A DNA stretch of 64,000 bases, from positions 78,937 to 142,936 of the forward strand of contig NZ_AUFC01000008.1 of NCBI RefSeq assembly GCF_000426305.1, given 5' to 3'. The translations under genes and the position numbers were made by a program. The number at the start of each line of letters is the position of its first letter. The stretch's first letter is position 1. Below, piece by piece: positions 1-10,236 of the stretch. The notes below the pieces were generated by a model. The model ran no database searches. It saw nothing but the letters and a program-made list of their open reading frames with translations, and was not told the DNA's origin. This DNA comes from Anaerovorax odorimutans DSM 5092. Lineage in GTDB: Bacteria > Bacillota > Clostridia > Peptostreptococcales > Anaerovoracaceae.

Positions 1-400
1 GATTTATATTTTCTTTCTTAAAAAAGAAATATAAAATAAATCCTATTACTAAAATGGGCCATATAAAATCACCTATTTTAAAGGCAATTAATTGTGCAGT
101 CATGGTTGTTCCAATATTTGCACCTAAAATAATACTAATTGCCTGAGGCAATGTCATTAATCCTGCGCTTACAAATCCAATTGCCATTACTGAAGTGGCA
201 CTGCTGCTTTGTAATACTGCTGTAGTCAATGCACCTGCCAAAACTCCAATCAAAGGATTTTTTGTAAGCAGGGCTAAAATACTTCTCATTTTTTCCCCTG
301 CCGCCTTTTGCAGACCTTCGCTCATCAAATTCATTCCATAAATGAAAATTGCCAAACCGCCTAATAAGCCAAATACGATTTGTACATATTCGTTACTCAT
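1..400 (-). CDS. Na/Pi cotransporter family protein, N-terminal part (runs off the left edge)
   Basis: The 133 visible residues are a hydrophobic membrane protein that begins MSNEYVQIVFGLLGGLAIF. It contains QSSSATS at residues 64-70 and GANIGTT at 93-99, the paired signature of the PF02690 Na+-dependent phosphate symporter repeat. Members take up inorganic phosphate with sodium and often carry a C-terminal PhoU-like domain, which would lie outside the window. The start ATG is at 400; upstream there is only a weak purine-rich stretch (AGGAGAAAGAGTAAAGAAAT). The gene follows pfkA on the same strand but is separated from it by an intrinsic terminator, so it is probably a separate transcription unit. 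Confidence 0.85.
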   Translation of the reverse strand, partial: MSNEYVQIVFGLLGGLAIFIYGMNLMSEGLQKAAGEKMRSILALLTKNPLIGVLAGALTTAVLQSSSATSVMAIGFVSAGLMTLPQAISIILGANIGTTMTAQLIAFKIGDFIWPILVIGFILYFFFKKENIN

Positions 401-429
401 ATTTCTTTACTCTTTCTCCTATCTTAATT

Positions 430-473
430 AAAAAGCACTAACCCAGTAATTATATTCAATTACTAGGTAGTGC
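430..473 (-). terminator. Intrinsic terminator of the dnaE-pfkA unit
   Basis: On the minus strand the stem GCACTA-CC-TAGTAATT pairs with AATTACTG-GG-TTAGTGC and is followed directly by TTTTT. It begins about 7 nt after the pfkA stop codon. Confidence 0.85.
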
Positions 474-479
474 AATAGA

Positions 480-1442
480 TTAAATTGATAATATATTCGC
501 TAATTGTATAAATGACTCGTCATTTACTTTTTTCATCTGTAAAGCCTCTTCTAAATCATAATGAACTATTTCTGTACCTTCAATTCCAACAGCTCTGCTT
601 CTGCTGTCTTCCCGCAATAATTCAACCGCTTTATGACCCATTCTGCTGGCGAGCATCCGGTCTCTGGCTGTAGGAGATCCCCCTCTTTGTGTATATCCCA
701 AGACAACTACTTTTGTTTCCATTCCAGTTCGCTTAGTAATAGTATCTGCTAAATCTTGAGAGTTTATAGATATCCCTTCTGCACGAATAATAATACTATG
801 GAGTTTGCCTCTGTTTATACCTTGAATTATTTTTCTGCATATTGCATTTATATCTATGGGGATTTCAGGAATTAAAATAGCCTCAGCTCCCCCTGTTACT
901 CCTGCATACAATGCTATATCACCGCAGTTTCTGCCCATTACTTCTACAATCGTGGATCTTTCATGTGATGAAGATGTATCACGTATATTTCCGATTGCCG
1001 ATAATACGGTGTTCACTGCCGTATCAAAGCCTATGGTAAAATCTGTATATCCTAAATCATTATCAATTGTACCAGGAAGACCTATAACAGTAACGCCTGC
1101 TTTTGTTAATTCAAGACCTCCCTTTAAAGATCCATCCCCGCCAATTACTACTAAACCTTCTATTTCAAAGTTTTCTAACATGTCCAAAGCTCTGTTAAAA
1201 CCTTCTTCAGTCATAAAAGCTTTGCTTCTTGCTGTTCTGAGAATGGTGCCTCCGCGTTGTAAAATGTCTGAAACTGATGAAACGCTCATTTCATTTATTT
1301 CTCCATGTATGAGACCTTCATAACCTCTATTTATTCCATATATTTCCATATCATAATAGATTGCACTTCTTACTACAGCTCTGATTGCCGCATTCATCCC
1401 CGGAGAATCTCCTCCGCTTGTTAGTACACCAATTCTTTTCAT
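480..1442 (-). CDS. pfkA: ATP-dependent 6-phosphofructokinase
   Basis: This 320-residue protein phosphorylates fructose 6-phosphate to fructose 1,6-bisphosphate, the committed step of glycolysis. It shows the bacterial PfkA motifs: GGDSPGMN at 10-17 (ATP site), GGDGS at 101-105 (Mg/ATP) and TIDND at 125-129, whose Asp127 is the catalytic base in characterised PfkA enzymes. The start at 1442 is chosen because MKRIGVLTSGGDSPG is the family N-terminus and AGGAAGGAG lies 8 nt upstream; an in-frame ATG 17 codons earlier lacks support. It lies 47 nt downstream of dnaE on the same strand, a pairing common in Firmicutes. Confidence 0.97.
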   Translation of the reverse strand: MKRIGVLTSGGDSPGMNAAIRAVVRSAIYYDMEIYGINRGYEGLIHGEINEMSVSSVSDILQRGGTILRTARSKAFMTEEGFNRALDMLENFEIEGLVVIGGDGSLKGGLELTKAGVTVIGLPGTIDNDLGYTDFTIGFDTAVNTVLSAIGNIRDTSSSHERSTIVEVMGRNCGDIALYAGVTGGAEAILIPEIPIDINAICRKIIQGINRGKLHSIIIRAEGISINSQDLADTITKRTGMETKVVVLGYTQRGGSPTARDRMLASRMGHKAVELLREDSRSRAVGIEGTEIVHYDLEEALQMKKVNDESFIQLANILSI

Positions 1443-1489
1443 ACGATAACTCCTTCCTATCGTTTTAAAAATTTCCCCAGTATATTGTA

Positions 1490-4400
1490 TCATTTTATAT
1501 TATCTTTGCCAATTAAATCCGAAATTTTTGTTAAAAATATATTATCGGGGTTTACCCATAAATCTGATTTTGTTTTAAACCTTTTGTTTGAACTTAATGA
1601 GGATATAATAACAGGTGTGTCCCCTTTATGCTCAATAATGATATTTCTTATAGCATTTAATGTCTTTGACTCATCCATTTCCTTTGGAATAATTATCTTT
1701 ATTATATTAGAAAATTCACTTTTATTGTCTCCTATATACGAATTTATATCAAAGATTTTATTTGCTAGAATTTTAGGTTCTTCATCTTCTTTAAAATTGA
1801 CAGTTCCTTTTACAACAATGATAGAATCCTCTTTAATTAAACCTATATTTTTTTCATATACGTTACTAAAAACTATTACTTCAAAATTTCCATAAAAATC
1901 TTCAATCTGCAAAAATGCCATCATCTTATTATTCTTTGTAATTAATGTCTTTTTTGAACTTATGATACCTGCCATGATAACAGTCATTCCATCATAAATT
2001 TTACTTCCACTGTCTGAATGTGCATTGATTAAGTCTTCTGAATTCACGCTGATTATTTTGTTTATATCTTCTTTGTAATCGGCTAATGGATGGCCGGTAA
2101 GATAAACACCTATCATTTCTTTTTCCATAGTAATCAATAAATTATTTTTAAAATTTGTAATTTTAGGCAAGGTAGTTTCCAAACCTGAGCTGCTCATAAC
2201 CTCGCTGTTCATCTGAAATAAACTCATTTGTCCTTCTATGTTTTTTCTGGAATTGCTTTGTGCAGATTCAACCAAGCTTTCATAAACTGCCATATATTGT
2301 GCCCTATTTTCATTTAATGAATCAAAGGCTCCTGATTTAATCAAACTTTCAATTGCTTTTTTATTAATTTCGTGAATATCTACATTATTGATAAACTGAA
2401 AAATATCTTTTGGTTTTCCTTTTCCTGTCCTTGCTTTAATAATCTCATTTATAACGCCTTCACCAACATTTTTCACACCTAAAAGACCAAATCGAATTTT
2501 TCCGTCAATTACAGTAAATTTTTTGCTGCTTTCATTTATATCAGGTGGCAAAACTTCAATTTTCATTTCATTGCAGTTTCTTATATATTTAGCAATCTGA
2601 TCTGGATCGCCAATAACGCTGGTCATAAGTGCTGCCATAAATTCTACGGGATAATAGTTTTTCAAATACGCTGTTTGATAAGCCAAAACTGCATAAGCTG
2701 CTGCATGAGATTTATTAAATGCATACTCTGCAAAACTAATCATTTGATTATATATTTCCTGTGCAGAAGATTCGGGGATTCCATTTTTGACACAGCCTTT
2801 TATTTCTATATTTCCGTTTTCATCATCTTTTCCGTAAATAAAATATTCCTGTTCTTTCAGCATTATATCTCTTTTTTTCTTACTCATTGCACGTCTTACA
2901 AGATCACTTCTTCCATAAGTATATCCTGCTAAATCACGAACAATTTTCATTACTTGCTCCTGATATACAAGACAGCCATAAGTTACAGATAAAATAGGTT
3001 CTAAGTTTTTATCAATATATGTAATTCCATCAGGATTTTTTTTATTTTCAATATAAGTTGGAATTGAAGCCATAGGTCCTGGTCTATAAAGAGATATTCC
3101 CGCTATAATGTCTTCAAAGCAATCTGGTTTCAAATTTTTCATAAACTGAGTCATGCCACTGCTTTCAAGCTGAAATACTCCTTGTGTATTTCCACTGCTT
3201 ATCAGGTCATATGCAGCTTTATCATCATAAACCATCTTTGATAAATCAATTTTAACCCCATGATTTTTTTCAATTAAATCAAGTGCATCTCTTATGACAG
3301 TTAAATTTCTTAAGCCAAGAAAATCCATTTTAAGTAATCCGAGTTCTTCAATTGTACCCATTGTAAACTGTGTACTGATTCCCTTGTCAGAGAAATATAA
3401 AGGAACATATTCGTTTATGCTTTTCTTTGAAATCACCACTCCTGCCGCATGAGTTGAACAATGTCTTGGCATTCCCTCTAATGCAATTGCAGTATCAATA
3501 AGCTCCTTAATTCTTTTATCATTATCATAAGAACTTTTTAATTCCGGATTCATTTCTAAAGCCTTGCTTATTGTCATCTTTAAATCAAAAGGAATAGCTT
3601 TTGCTATGGCATCAACCTCACCATAACTCATATTCAAAGCTCTGCCCACATCTCTTACTGCCCCTTTAGCCTTCATAGTTCCAAAGGTTATAATCTGTGC
3701 AACTTTATCCTCTCCATACTTTTCAACAACATAATCAATAACTTCTTGTCTTCTTTCATAACAAAAATCGATATCAATATCAGGCATACTCACTCTCTCA
3801 GGATTTAAAAATCTTTCAAAAATCAAATCATATTTAATAGGATCAATATCTGTAATCTTTAAAGCGTATGCCACAATACTACCTGCTGCAGAACCTCTTC
3901 CCGGTCCCACCATTATTTTGTTACTCTTCGCATAATTTATAAAATCCCAAACTATAAGAAAATATTCCACATATCCCATGTTTTCAATAGTGGTAAGCTC
4001 ATATTCCAACCTGTTTCTTAAAACTTCATCAATTTGATCATACCTTTCTAAAAGGCCACTCTCACAAAGTTCTCTTAAAAATTCTTTATTACTTTTACCA
4101 TTGGGAGCTGAGAATTCAGGTAAATGAAGTTTTCCGAATTCAAAGTCAACATTACACCTGCTTGCAATTTCAGAAGTATTTTCTATTGCCTCGGGAATAT
4201 CAAAAAATAACTGCTTCATCTCTTCTTCGGACTTCAAATAAAACTGATCATTTGGGAATTTCATTCTGTTATCTTCATCCACAGTCCTTGCGGTCTGAAT
4301 ACAAAGCAATACATCATGTGCTGCAGCATCTGACTGATTTACATAATGAACATCATTTGTAGCCACAAAAGGAATACTAGTTTCCTCATTGAGTCTTTTC

Positions 4401-4966
4401 ATATATGATAATATCTTATATTCCTCTTCCAATCCTTGATCTTGTAATTCTAAGTAAAAATTTCCTTCCCCAAAAATTTCCAATAATTCAAGAGCTTCTT
4501 TTTTTGCCCCTTCATAATCATTGTTTAAAAGTTTCCTCTGAACGTCCCCTGCAAGACATGCAGATAATGCAATAATTCCTTTACTGTATTTTTTTAATAC
4601 TGTTTTATCAATCCTAGGTTTATAATAAAAACCTTCTGTGTAACCAGCTGAAACAATTTTTATAAGATTTTCATATCCTTGCTGATTTTCTGCAAGCAGT
4701 ACTAAATGTCCCTGATATTTATCTTTATCAACATCCTTGTCACTCATAGTTCTTGCTGCAGTATAAACTTCGCAGCCAATTATAGGTTTAACCCCTTGGT
4801 TTTTTGCTTCCTTATAAAAATCAATAACGCCAAACATTACTCCATGATCAGTAATCGCAATTGAATCCATGCCAAGCTCTTTTACACGAGCAATTAAGTC
4901 TTTAATTCTGGCTGCTCCGTCTAAAAGGCTGTATTCTGTATGTACATGAAGATGTGTAAAGCTCAT
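1490..4966 (-). CDS. dnaE: DNA polymerase III subunit alpha (DnaE)
   Basis: The protein has 1158 residues, normal for DnaE. The N-terminal PHP domain starts FTHLHVHTEYSLLDG. The catalytic palm carries PDIDIDF near residue 395, with the metal-binding aspartates, and GPGRGSAAGS precedes it. A helix-hairpin-helix region and an OB-fold (GIISSKKTLITKNNKMMAFL, around 985-1005) are near the C-terminus. In Firmicutes DnaE usually extends RNA primers while PolC does bulk synthesis. The start at 4966 has AAGGAGAT 7 nt upstream and begins MSFTHLHVH; an ATG 14 codons earlier is less likely. It is transcribed ahead of pfkA. Confidence 0.97.
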   Translation of the reverse strand: MSFTHLHVHTEYSLLDGAARIKDLIARVKELGMDSIAITDHGVMFGVIDFYKEAKNQGVKPIIGCEVYTAARTMSDKDVDKDKYQGHLVLLAENQQGYENLIKIVSAGYTEGFYYKPRIDKTVLKKYSKGIIALSACLAGDVQRKLLNNDYEGAKKEALELLEIFGEGNFYLELQDQGLEEEYKILSYMKRLNEETSIPFVATNDVHYVNQSDAAAHDVLLCIQTARTVDEDNRMKFPNDQFYLKSEEEMKQLFFDIPEAIENTSEIASRCNVDFEFGKLHLPEFSAPNGKSNKEFLRELCESGLLERYDQIDEVLRNRLEYELTTIENMGYVEYFLIVWDFINYAKSNKIMVGPGRGSAAGSIVAYALKITDIDPIKYDLIFERFLNPERVSMPDIDIDFCYERRQEVIDYVVEKYGEDKVAQIITFGTMKAKGAVRDVGRALNMSYGEVDAIAKAIPFDLKMTISKALEMNPELKSSYDNDKRIKELIDTAIALEGMPRHCSTHAAGVVISKKSINEYVPLYFSDKGISTQFTMGTIEELGLLKMDFLGLRNLTVIRDALDLIEKNHGVKIDLSKMVYDDKAAYDLISSGNTQGVFQLESSGMTQFMKNLKPDCFEDIIAGISLYRPGPMASIPTYIENKKNPDGITYIDKNLEPILSVTYGCLVYQEQVMKIVRDLAGYTYGRSDLVRRAMSKKKRDIMLKEQEYFIYGKDDENGNIEIKGCVKNGIPESSAQEIYNQMISFAEYAFNKSHAAAYAVLAYQTAYLKNYYPVEFMAALMTSVIGDPDQIAKYIRNCNEMKIEVLPPDINESSKKFTVIDGKIRFGLLGVKNVGEGVINEIIKARTGKGKPKDIFQFINNVDIHEINKKAIESLIKSGAFDSLNENRAQYMAVYESLVESAQSNSRKNIEGQMSLFQMNSEVMSSSGLETTLPKITNFKNNLLITMEKEMIGVYLTGHPLADYKEDINKIISVNSEDLINAHSDSGSKIYDGMTVIMAGIISSKKTLITKNNKMMAFLQIEDFYGNFEVIVFSNVYEKNIGLIKEDSIIVVKGTVNFKEDEEPKILANKIFDINSYIGDNKSEFSNIIKIIIPKEMDESKTLNAIRNIIIEHKGDTPVIISSLSSNKRFKTKSDLWVNPDNIFLTKISDLIGKDNIK

Positions 4967-5240
4967 AAAATAATCTCCTTTTATAGTCAATTTAGTATCA
5001 TTTAGCAAATTATTATCGAATAATACTAAATCTATTTTAACATATTGTTCTTAACGTAGCTACAAAGTATAATATTAAGAAAGAATATATTTTTACTTAA
5101 AATTATAAAAGCATAAATTACTATATCAAAGATTTTAATTGTATATAAAAGCAGTATAATAATTGATATTTATAATTAATTTGTATGCTTTTCTAATATC
5201 ATAACAAACATACTTTAAATAAAACTAAAAGGAGCTAACT
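4967..5240. other. Divergent intergenic region dnaE / ABC-F
   Basis: This is 274 bases of very AT-rich DNA between divergently transcribed genes, so promoters for both must lie here. I see TATAAT-like hexamers on both strands but no convincing pair of -35 and -10 boxes with 16-18 nt spacing. No small ORF with a ribosome binding site is visible. Confidence 0.5.
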
Positions 5241-7019
5241 TTGATACTTTTAAATGTAAATAATATTACAAAATCATATACTGAAAAACCATTGCTGAAA
5301 GATATTTCTTTTAGTATACATGAGGGAGATAAACTTGCTCTAATTGGTGTCAATGGGACAGGCAAATCTACTCTTCTTCGTATTATTGCCGGTGATATTC
5401 AGCCGGAAGAAGGCAACTTAACCATGACAAATGGTACTAGAATCTCTTATCTGCCTCAAATGCCGTCATACACTGACAATTTAACTGTACTTGAACAGGT
5501 ATTAAAAAATAATAGCAATCTTTCTATGGAATATGAATATAAATCCATGCTGAACCAGCTTGGAATAACAAATTTAAATGTGCCTATCACGCAGTTATCC
5601 GGCGGTGAAAAGAAAAGAGTATCTATGGCTTCTGTTTTTACAAATCCAGGAGATTTGCTTATCCTAGATGAACCAACAAATCATATTGACAGTGATACTT
5701 CTGCATGGTTGGAACAATATTTATATAAGTATAAAGGTGCTATTTTAATGGTTACACACGATCGTTACTTTTTAGATCGAGTTACTAATGGTATTATTGA
5801 ATTGGACAAAGGAAAATTATATCGACATGAAGGAAATTACTCTAAATTTTTAGAAGAAAAGGCTTCCAGAGAAGAGATGTCTTTAGCTGCAGAAAGGAAA
5901 AGATATACACTCTATAAACATGAGCTTGCATGGATCAGGAGGGGTGCACAGGCAAGAAGTACAAAAGCACGCTCCAGAATAGAGCGTTTTGAAGAATTAA
6001 AAAGAAATAAATTAGTTATAGATGAATCTCAAATAAATATAAGTTCTCTCAGCAGCCGCTTAGGAAAAAAAGTCATTGAATTAAATCATATTTCTAAAAA
6101 ATATGATAACAAACAATTAATTAAAGATTTTACTTATACTGTTCTCAGAAATGATCGTATTGGCATAATAGGAGAAAACGGGTGCGGTAAATCAACTTTA
6201 TTAAAAATCATACAAGGTATAATTCCTCCTGATGAAGGTACCATTGAAATAGGAGATACCGTAAATATAGGATATTTTTCACAGGAAAACGAACATATGA
6301 ATACAAATATGCGTCTTATAGACTTCATACAAAGCTATGCTTATAATATTGCAACCCCTGAAGGTGTAATTTCTGCTTCCCAAATGTTAGAGAGGTTTTT
6401 ATTTCCCACTTCCATGCATTCCACGATGATTAATCGTTTATCCGGAGGTGAGCAACGCAGACTTTACCTTCTAAGTATTTTAATGAAAGCACCAAACGTA
6501 TTACTTTTAGATGAACCTACAAACGATCTTGACATTGAAACGCTAACAATTCTTGAAGATTATTTAGATAATTTCAACGGTGCAGTTATAGTTGTTTCCC
6601 ATGATCGATATTTTCTTGACCGAGTGGTTTTCAGAACTTTTGTATATGAAGAAGAAGGTACAATAGGGCATTATCCCGGAGGATACAGTGATTATATTGA
6701 TATTCGCAAATATGAATCCCAAGAAATAAAAACATCAGAATCAAAAGAGAAAAAGCAAAAAGAAATTAAAAAAAAGTCACCTGGTAAATTAAAATTTTCT
6801 TATAAAGAGCAACGAGAATTTGACACAATAGATGAAGATATTTCAAATTTAGAAAACAAAATTGCAGAATTAGAAAAAGACATGTTGTCGCAATCAAGTA
6901 ATCATGCTAAACTCCAAGAACTTTTTCACGAAAAAGATATATTAGAAAAAGAATTAGAACAAAAAATGGAACGTTGGGTATATTTAAATGAATTAGCCGA
7001 AAAAATATCGTTGCAATAA
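5241..7019 (+). CDS. ABC-F family ATPase, Uup/YfmR type (translation factor)
   Basis: This soluble 592-residue protein has two ABC ATPase domains and no membrane segment. Walker A motifs are GVNGTGKST (about 36-44) and GENGCGKST (about 313-321), signatures are LSGGEKKR and LSGGEQRR, and Walker B motifs are LLILDEPTNHID and VLLLDEPTNDLD. The charged linker between the domains and the C-terminal coiled coil starting near KLKFSYKEQREFD match the Uup/YfmR branch. ABC-F proteins act in the ribosomal E site to relieve stalling; some confer antibiotic resistance, but this one looks like the housekeeping type. Translation starts at TTG, with AAAGGAG 7-8 nt upstream and no better ATG nearby. Confidence 0.92.
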   Translation: MILLNVNNITKSYTEKPLLKDISFSIHEGDKLALIGVNGTGKSTLLRIIAGDIQPEEGNLTMTNGTRISYLPQMPSYTDNLTVLEQVLKNNSNLSMEYEYKSMLNQLGITNLNVPITQLSGGEKKRVSMASVFTNPGDLLILDEPTNHIDSDTSAWLEQYLYKYKGAILMVTHDRYFLDRVTNGIIELDKGKLYRHEGNYSKFLEEKASREEMSLAAERKRYTLYKHELAWIRRGAQARSTKARSRIERFEELKRNKLVIDESQINISSLSSRLGKKVIELNHISKKYDNKQLIKDFTYTVLRNDRIGIIGENGCGKSTLLKIIQGIIPPDEGTIEIGDTVNIGYFSQENEHMNTNMRLIDFIQSYAYNIATPEGVISASQMLERFLFPTSMHSTMINRLSGGEQRRLYLLSILMKAPNVLLLDEPTNDLDIETLTILEDYLDNFNGAVIVVSHDRYFLDRVVFRTFVYEEEGTIGHYPGGYSDYIDIRKYESQEIKTSESKEKKQKEIKKKSPGKLKFSYKEQREFDTIDEDISNLENKIAELEKDMLSQSSNHAKLQELFHEKDILEKELEQKMERWVYLNELAEKISLQ

Positions 7020-7023
7020 AATT

Positions 7024-7056
7024 ACGGGTACTGTTTAAAATTTATTCAGTACCCGT
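7024..7056. terminator. Hairpin between convergent genes, probable bidirectional terminator
   Basis: A perfect 10-bp stem ACGGGTACTG / CAGTACCCGT with a 13-nt AT loop lies between the 3' ends of the ABC-F gene (+) and the germination gene (-). The U-tract is short on both strands (AATTTTATT on minus), so termination strength is uncertain. Confidence 0.6.
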
Positions 7057-7138
7057 AAAATATATAAAGACATATATACGTTGAGTTTCTACTATATCAA
7101 AAACTAATTTGCTAAAATGAATACTTTTAAGTTTTTCT

Positions 7139-8533
7139 CTATGATCTTGTTCTAAATAATAAATGTTTTAATTCATACCAGTTAAAAGGTATGAGTGGGT
7201 ATAAATAAGAAGTTCCTACCAAAGATTTTGTACTTGCCAGTAATATTAAATTGAAAGCTAACGCAGCAAGTCCACCCCATATTCCAAAGATAGCAACACC
7301 TATAAGAATAAGAATTCGCATAAATTTAATTGCATATCCAAGTTCCATACTTGACTGAGTAAAGCTGGCAAGAGCAACCACAGCCATACATAATATTGTT
7401 TGAGGAATGAACCATCCTGCACTGATTGAAAACTCTCCTAATATTAAAGCACCAATAACCGACAAAGACATACCTAAAGAATTCGGGGTACTTAAAGATG
7501 CAAGCTTTAAAGCATCAATAGCAAATTCAAGTATAATAAATTGCAGAAAAAGTGGTATAGAATAGCCTTCATCTGGTATCATGAATTTTAATTGTGCCGT
7601 TACAGGAATATTACCTTCTGCAATTAACAAATATATAGGAGTTAAAAGTAGAATTGAAATCATATTTATTGTCCTGATTAATCTAAAATAGTTTCCTGTC
7701 ATAAACGGTAAATAATAGTCATCTACATCTTGATTAAAGTCAAATATACAGGTGGGCAGCATAATAGCCGTAGGACTGTTGTCCACAAGAATTACAAATT
7801 TCCCTTCTGTTAAATGAGCACAAACAACATCAGGTCTTTGTGTGTATCTCACTTTCGGAAATGGATTTATTGAACTGCTTTTTCCTATTGCTTCTACTAA
7901 ACTTTGATCTCCCACAGTTAAGCTTTTTACTTTAAGACCTTTAATTTTATCAGTGATTTTTTCCAATTGTTTATCGTCCGCTAAACCCTCAATATAACCA
8001 ATACTAACATCGGTTTTGGTTTTTTCTCCAACATTGAATATCTTAAAAACCAAATTAGGATCTCTGACCCTTCTTCTTATCAAAGCAGTATTAAAAAGTA
8101 AAGTTTCTACAAAACCATCCTTTGCTCCTCTTAATGATTTTTCTTTATCAGGTTCTGATACACTACGCACAGGATAAGTTCTAAGATCCATTACAATTGC
8201 TTCTGAAAAGCCATCGACAACCATAACGGTTTGTCCTGACAAAATACTTGTTACTATATTATTTATATCTGTTTCTCTTGTAATCCCAATATATGGTATC
8301 TCACTTTTTATAAAATCCATGGCACAAGTATACTGATCCATCTGAATTTTAGCAATAGTAAAAAATCCAGTTATAATACGTTCCATAACATCATCTTTTA
8401 CTAAAGCTTGTAAAAAATACATATTACATTCTTTTCCGCCTATCAGTAGATTTCTTTCTACCATATCAAAAGTTCTTCCGATTGGTAATATTTCTCTTAT
8501 TTTTCCTACATATTCTTTAAACTTATTTTCCAT
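7139..8533 (-). CDS. GerA-family spore germination protein, SpoVAF-like
   Basis: This 464-residue protein has a soluble N-terminal half and about five membrane segments in the second half (roughly 290-450). The segment LRGAKDGFVETLLFNTALIR followed by RRRVRDP is the GerA/SpoVAF hallmark. The N-terminal stretch IGGKECNMYFLQALVKDDV resembles SpoVAF more than the classical GerAA receptor subunit. Family members sit in the spore inner membrane and help open the SpoVA dipicolinate channel or form nutrient receptors. AAGGAGAG lies 10 nt before the ATG. It is 70 nt downstream of pyrE with no terminator between, but it probably has its own sporulation promoter. No spoVA genes are adjacent. Confidence 0.85.
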   Translation of the reverse strand: MENKFKEYVGKIREILPIGRTFDMVERNLLIGGKECNMYFLQALVKDDVMERIITGFFTIAKIQMDQYTCAMDFIKSEIPYIGITRETDINNIVTSILSGQTVMVVDGFSEAIVMDLRTYPVRSVSEPDKEKSLRGAKDGFVETLLFNTALIRRRVRDPNLVFKIFNVGEKTKTDVSIGYIEGLADDKQLEKITDKIKGLKVKSLTVGDQSLVEAIGKSSSINPFPKVRYTQRPDVVCAHLTEGKFVILVDNSPTAIMLPTCIFDFNQDVDDYYLPFMTGNYFRLIRTINMISILLLTPIYLLIAEGNIPVTAQLKFMIPDEGYSIPLFLQFIILEFAIDALKLASLSTPNSLGMSLSVIGALILGEFSISAGWFIPQTILCMAVVALASFTQSSMELGYAIKFMRILILIGVAIFGIWGGLAALAFNLILLASTKSLVGTSYLYPLIPFNWYELKHLLFRTRS

Positions 8534-8603
8534 TAAACTTTTCTCTCCTTGCCAAAACTTACTATTATTTTGACCCTACGAGAAAATTTCATACATTTTT
8601 TTA

Positions 8604-9296
8604 TCAGTCATTATTTACACAATATTGTTTTAAATAATCTTCCATCTTTTCTTTCACTGAATCATCAATAACAACTTTACCATCAATAGGGACATTATGT
8701 AAGGTATCTATAATGTCACGAACTGTTACGATTGGATAAGTCTTTATACCAAATTCCGCTTCTATTTCCTGAATGGCAGTTTTATCATGCTGACCTCTTT
8801 CCATACGATCTACAGAAATAATAAGACCTGTAAGATTCACATTTGCTGATGCCTTAAGAATAGGGAAACATTCTCTTATAGCTGTTCCAGCCGTAATAAC
8901 ATCTTCGATAATTAAAACATTATCACCATCTTTTAGCTTATAGCCTACCATTGAACCACCCTCTCCGTGATCCTTTTCTTCTTTTCTGTTAAAACAGTAG
9001 TTTAAATTTTTATCATATTCATTGGATAAAGCAATGGCAGTAGCTACAGAAAGGGGAATCCCCTTATATGCTGGTCCAAAAAGTGCAGAAATATCTCCTT
9101 TGATATTTCCTTTATTTATATTTTCCATTATACATTCAGCATAAAACTTACCCAATTGAGCTGCTTGCTTACCTGTTTTATAATTTCCTGTATTTACAAA
9201 ATAAGGTGTTTTTCTTCCGCTTTTTGTAGTAAAATCTCCAAATGTTAAAACATCTGATTTTACCATAAATTCTATAAACTCTTTTTTATAACTCAT
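8604..9296 (-). CDS. pyrE: Orotate phosphoribosyltransferase
   Basis: The 230-residue enzyme joins orotate and PRPP to give orotidine 5'-monophosphate, step five of UMP synthesis. The PRPP-binding loop VLIIEDVITAGTAI is at 127-140, and FGPAYKGIPL at 73-82 is typical of PyrE. TTAAGGAGAAATAA precedes the ATG. It is the last gene of the pyr operon, 28 nt after pyrD, and follows the pathway order used in many clostridia. No terminator is evident directly downstream. Confidence 0.96.
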   Translation of the reverse strand: MSYKKEFIEFMVKSDVLTFGDFTTKSGRKTPYFVNTGNYKTGKQAAQLGKFYAECIMENINKGNIKGDISALFGPAYKGIPLSVATAIALSNEYDKNLNYCFNRKEEKDHGEGGSMVGYKLKDGDNVLIIEDVITAGTAIRECFPILKASANVNLTGLIISVDRMERGQHDKTAIQEIEAEFGIKTYPIVTVRDIIDTLHNVPIDGKVVIDDSVKEKMEDYLKQYCVNND

Positions 9297-9324
9297 TTAT
9301 TTCTCCTTAATTTTTAATCTATAT

Positions 9325-10236
9325 CTATTCACAAAAGGCTTCTCTTATTTCCCTAATAGTTTTAAATCCATGTTTTTCCATATATATCTTTAATTCTTTT
9401 AAAATGTCTACCGGCGCAGTTGGATTAATCAACGCAGCTGTTCCAACTGAAACAGCATCTGCTCCTGCCATAATAAATTCTACGACATCCTCACCTGTCA
9501 TAATACCTCCTAATCCAATAATAGGAATATTAACTGCTTTTCTTACCTGATAAACCATTCTTACGGCAACAGGTTTAATTGCAGGTCCTGAGAATCCTCC
9601 CATTTTGTTACATACAACCGGTCTTTTTCTGTTAACATCTATCTTCATACCAAGTAAGGTATTAATGAGAGAAACACAATCCGCACCTTCAGATTCTACT
9701 GCTTTTGCAATTTCTGTAATATCTGTAACATTTGGAGTTAGTTTAATAATAATGGGTTTTTTAGAAACTGCCCTAACACCTTTAGTTACTTTCGCTGCCA
9801 TATCAGTGCTTGTTCCAAATCCAATTCCGCCCTCCTTTACATTTGGGCAAGAAATATTTATTTCCATCATATCTATATCAGTATCATTTAATTTTTCCGC
9901 TACTGAGCAATATTCCTCTATAGTCCTTCCTGCTACATTTACAATAATTTTCGTATTAAAATTTTTTAAATAAGGTATTTCTTCTTTTATAAAATAATCA
10001 ATTCCCGGATTTTGAAGACCAACTGCATTAATCATACCTCCATAAGTCTCTGCGATTCTTGGTGTAGGATTTCCATCCCAAGGAACACTGGCGACACCCT
10101 TTGTTATCACTGCTCCAAGTTCATTGATATCATAATACGCACCGCTTTCTCTTGCTGAAAAAGTTCCTGATGCTGTGGTAATTGGGTTTTCTAATTTTAC
10201 ACCGCACAAATTTACTTTTAAATCTAACTTACTCAT
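9325..10236 (-). CDS. pyrD: Dihydroorotate dehydrogenase, class 1B catalytic subunit (PyrDB)
   Basis: This 303-residue FMN enzyme oxidises dihydroorotate to orotate. The active-site segment EINISCPNVKEGGIGFG carries the catalytic cysteine that defines class 1 enzymes, and GLGGIMTGEDVVEFIMAGA near the C-terminus binds the FMN phosphate. Class 1B is supported by the adjacent pyrK, whose product passes electrons to NAD+. The start at 10236 (MSKLDLKV) has GAGGTGG just upstream and overlaps the end of pyrK by 8 bp, implying translational coupling; a start 12 codons earlier would lie deep inside pyrK. Confidence 0.96.
   Translation of the reverse strand: MSKLDLKVNLCGVKLENPITTASGTFSARESGAYYDINELGAVITKGVASVPWDGNPTPRIAETYGGMINAVGLQNPGIDYFIKEEIPYLKNFNTKIIVNVAGRTIEEYCSVAEKLNDTDIDMMEINISCPNVKEGGIGFGTSTDMAAKVTKGVRAVSKKPIIIKLTPNVTDITEIAKAVESEGADCVSLINTLLGMKIDVNRKRPVVCNKMGGFSGPAIKPVAVRMVYQVRKAVNIPIIGLGGIMTGEDVVEFIMAGADAVSVGTAALINPTAPVDILKELKIYMEKHGFKTIREIREAFCE

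Noticed and set aside
856..1323. Plus-strand ORF inside pfkA
   Set aside because: It is antisense to a fully conserved gene and has no family similarity; the same holds for the other long antisense frames over dnaE, ntpA and ntpB.
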